64,000 nt of DNA from Afipia sp. (lineage in GTDB: Bacteria; Pseudomonadota; Alphaproteobacteria; Rhizobiales; Xanthobacteraceae), in contig JACQDM010000001.1 of assembly GCA_016201045.1 (NCBI GenBank), forward strand, positions 62,001 through 126,000, read 5' to 3'. Below are positions 63,839 to 64,000 of this stretch, in pieces. The notes below the pieces were generated by a model. It was not told the origin of the DNA. It saw only the letters and a program-made list of their open reading frames with translations, and searched no databases. How positions within the stretch are numbered: the first letter of the stretch is position 1; every line of letters begins with the position of its first letter. A program made the translations under genes and the position numbers.

Positions 63839-64000
63839 GGTCGCGTCGCAAAATGCGCGACACCCGGCGTGCGCAGCGGCTCTGCAAGACGCGCGAACTC
63901 GCACAATAGAGACCGCGTCTTTCGGGGATCGATGATTTCCTCGACCCAGAATTTTTCCGCCGAGCGAAACGGCGACCGCAGCTTGTTCAGCCGGTCGTCA
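63835..64000 (-). CDS. Acyl-CoA carboxylase carboxyltransferase subunit, C-terminal end (partial)
   Basis: The last 54 codons of a minus-strand gene running in from the right. The peptide includes SAEKFWVEEIIDPRKTRSLL and CEFARLAEPLRTPGVAHFA. EEIIDPRxTRxLL is the standard C-terminal segment of biotin-dependent acyl-CoA carboxylase beta subunits (propionyl- or methylcrotonyl-CoA type). Too little is present to choose between substrates. The stop overlaps the GMC stop by 4 bp. Confidence 0.8.
   Translation of the reverse strand, partial: DDRLNKLRSPFRSAEKFWVEEIIDPRKTRSLLCEFARLAEPLRTPGVAHFATRP

Overview
The window looks like chromosomal DNA of a GC-rich alphaproteobacterium of the order Hyphomicrobiales, most likely of the Bradyrhizobium/Afipia/Rhodopseudomonas type. 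The pointers are family-level: a MucR/Ros regulator, DUF6456, DUF5330, DUF1491 and DUF2336 proteins, the TIGR03808/TIGR03809 pair, a SigF-NrsF pair, a DivJ-like kinase and promoters matching the EcfG general stress consensus. No species can be named from sequence alone. I found no rRNA, tRNA or CRISPR array.

Layout. 1-1.75 kb is the edge of a gene-transfer-agent-like packaging cluster (terminase, minus strand, running off the left end). 1.8-9.9 kb holds small secreted or membrane proteins, an MFS exporter, a YcgN protein, a class A penicillin-binding protein and a DUF1214/DUF1254 pair. 10-16.4 kb holds DUF2336, DUF1491, a peptidoglycan-binding protein beside a DivJ-like histidine kinase, SufE, and an orphan DnaA-domain-IV protein overlapping a DUF6456 gene. 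16,427-19,582 is a complete IS1595-family transposon with 27-bp inverted ends, an 8-bp target duplication and three passenger genes. It separates mucR from the orphan DnaA-domain gene.

19.7-31.8 kb runs from mucR through GT39 and GT87 membrane glycosyltransferases, a class II aldolase, CvpA, an M20 peptidase and a HerA-type ATPase to the folate genes folP-folB-folK. 31.9-37.6 kb is a compact methylmalonyl-CoA mutase operon (mutA-mutB-meaB) with an overlapping pyroglutamyl-peptidase gene. 37.7-39.4 kb is the convergent TIGR03808/TIGR03809 pair. 39.5-45.5 kb is a minus-strand envelope locus: ECF sigma factor, anti-sigma factor, S8 serine protease, OmpA-domain protein and a c-type-heme/DUF4384 protein. 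45.8-50.2 kb has a diguanylate cyclase, a second DUF2336 protein and the SigF-NrsF pair. 50.3-64 kb is metabolic and transport: enoyl-CoA hydratase, acetyl-CoA hydrolase/transferase, a TolC/RND/adaptor metal-type efflux set, a class III CoA-transferase, an M20 amidohydrolase, a GMC oxidoreductase and the end of an acyl-CoA carboxylase beta subunit.

The two best candidates for something new are the cargo-carrying IS1595 transposon and the sigma/anti-sigma/protease locus. The transposon carries a DUF3800 protein, a divergent 49-residue protein whose start codon overlaps that of DUF3800, a 287-residue unknown, and a possible cloverleaf RNA. In the second locus the outer domain of the anti-sigma factor follows the same predicted fold order as the protease propeptide.
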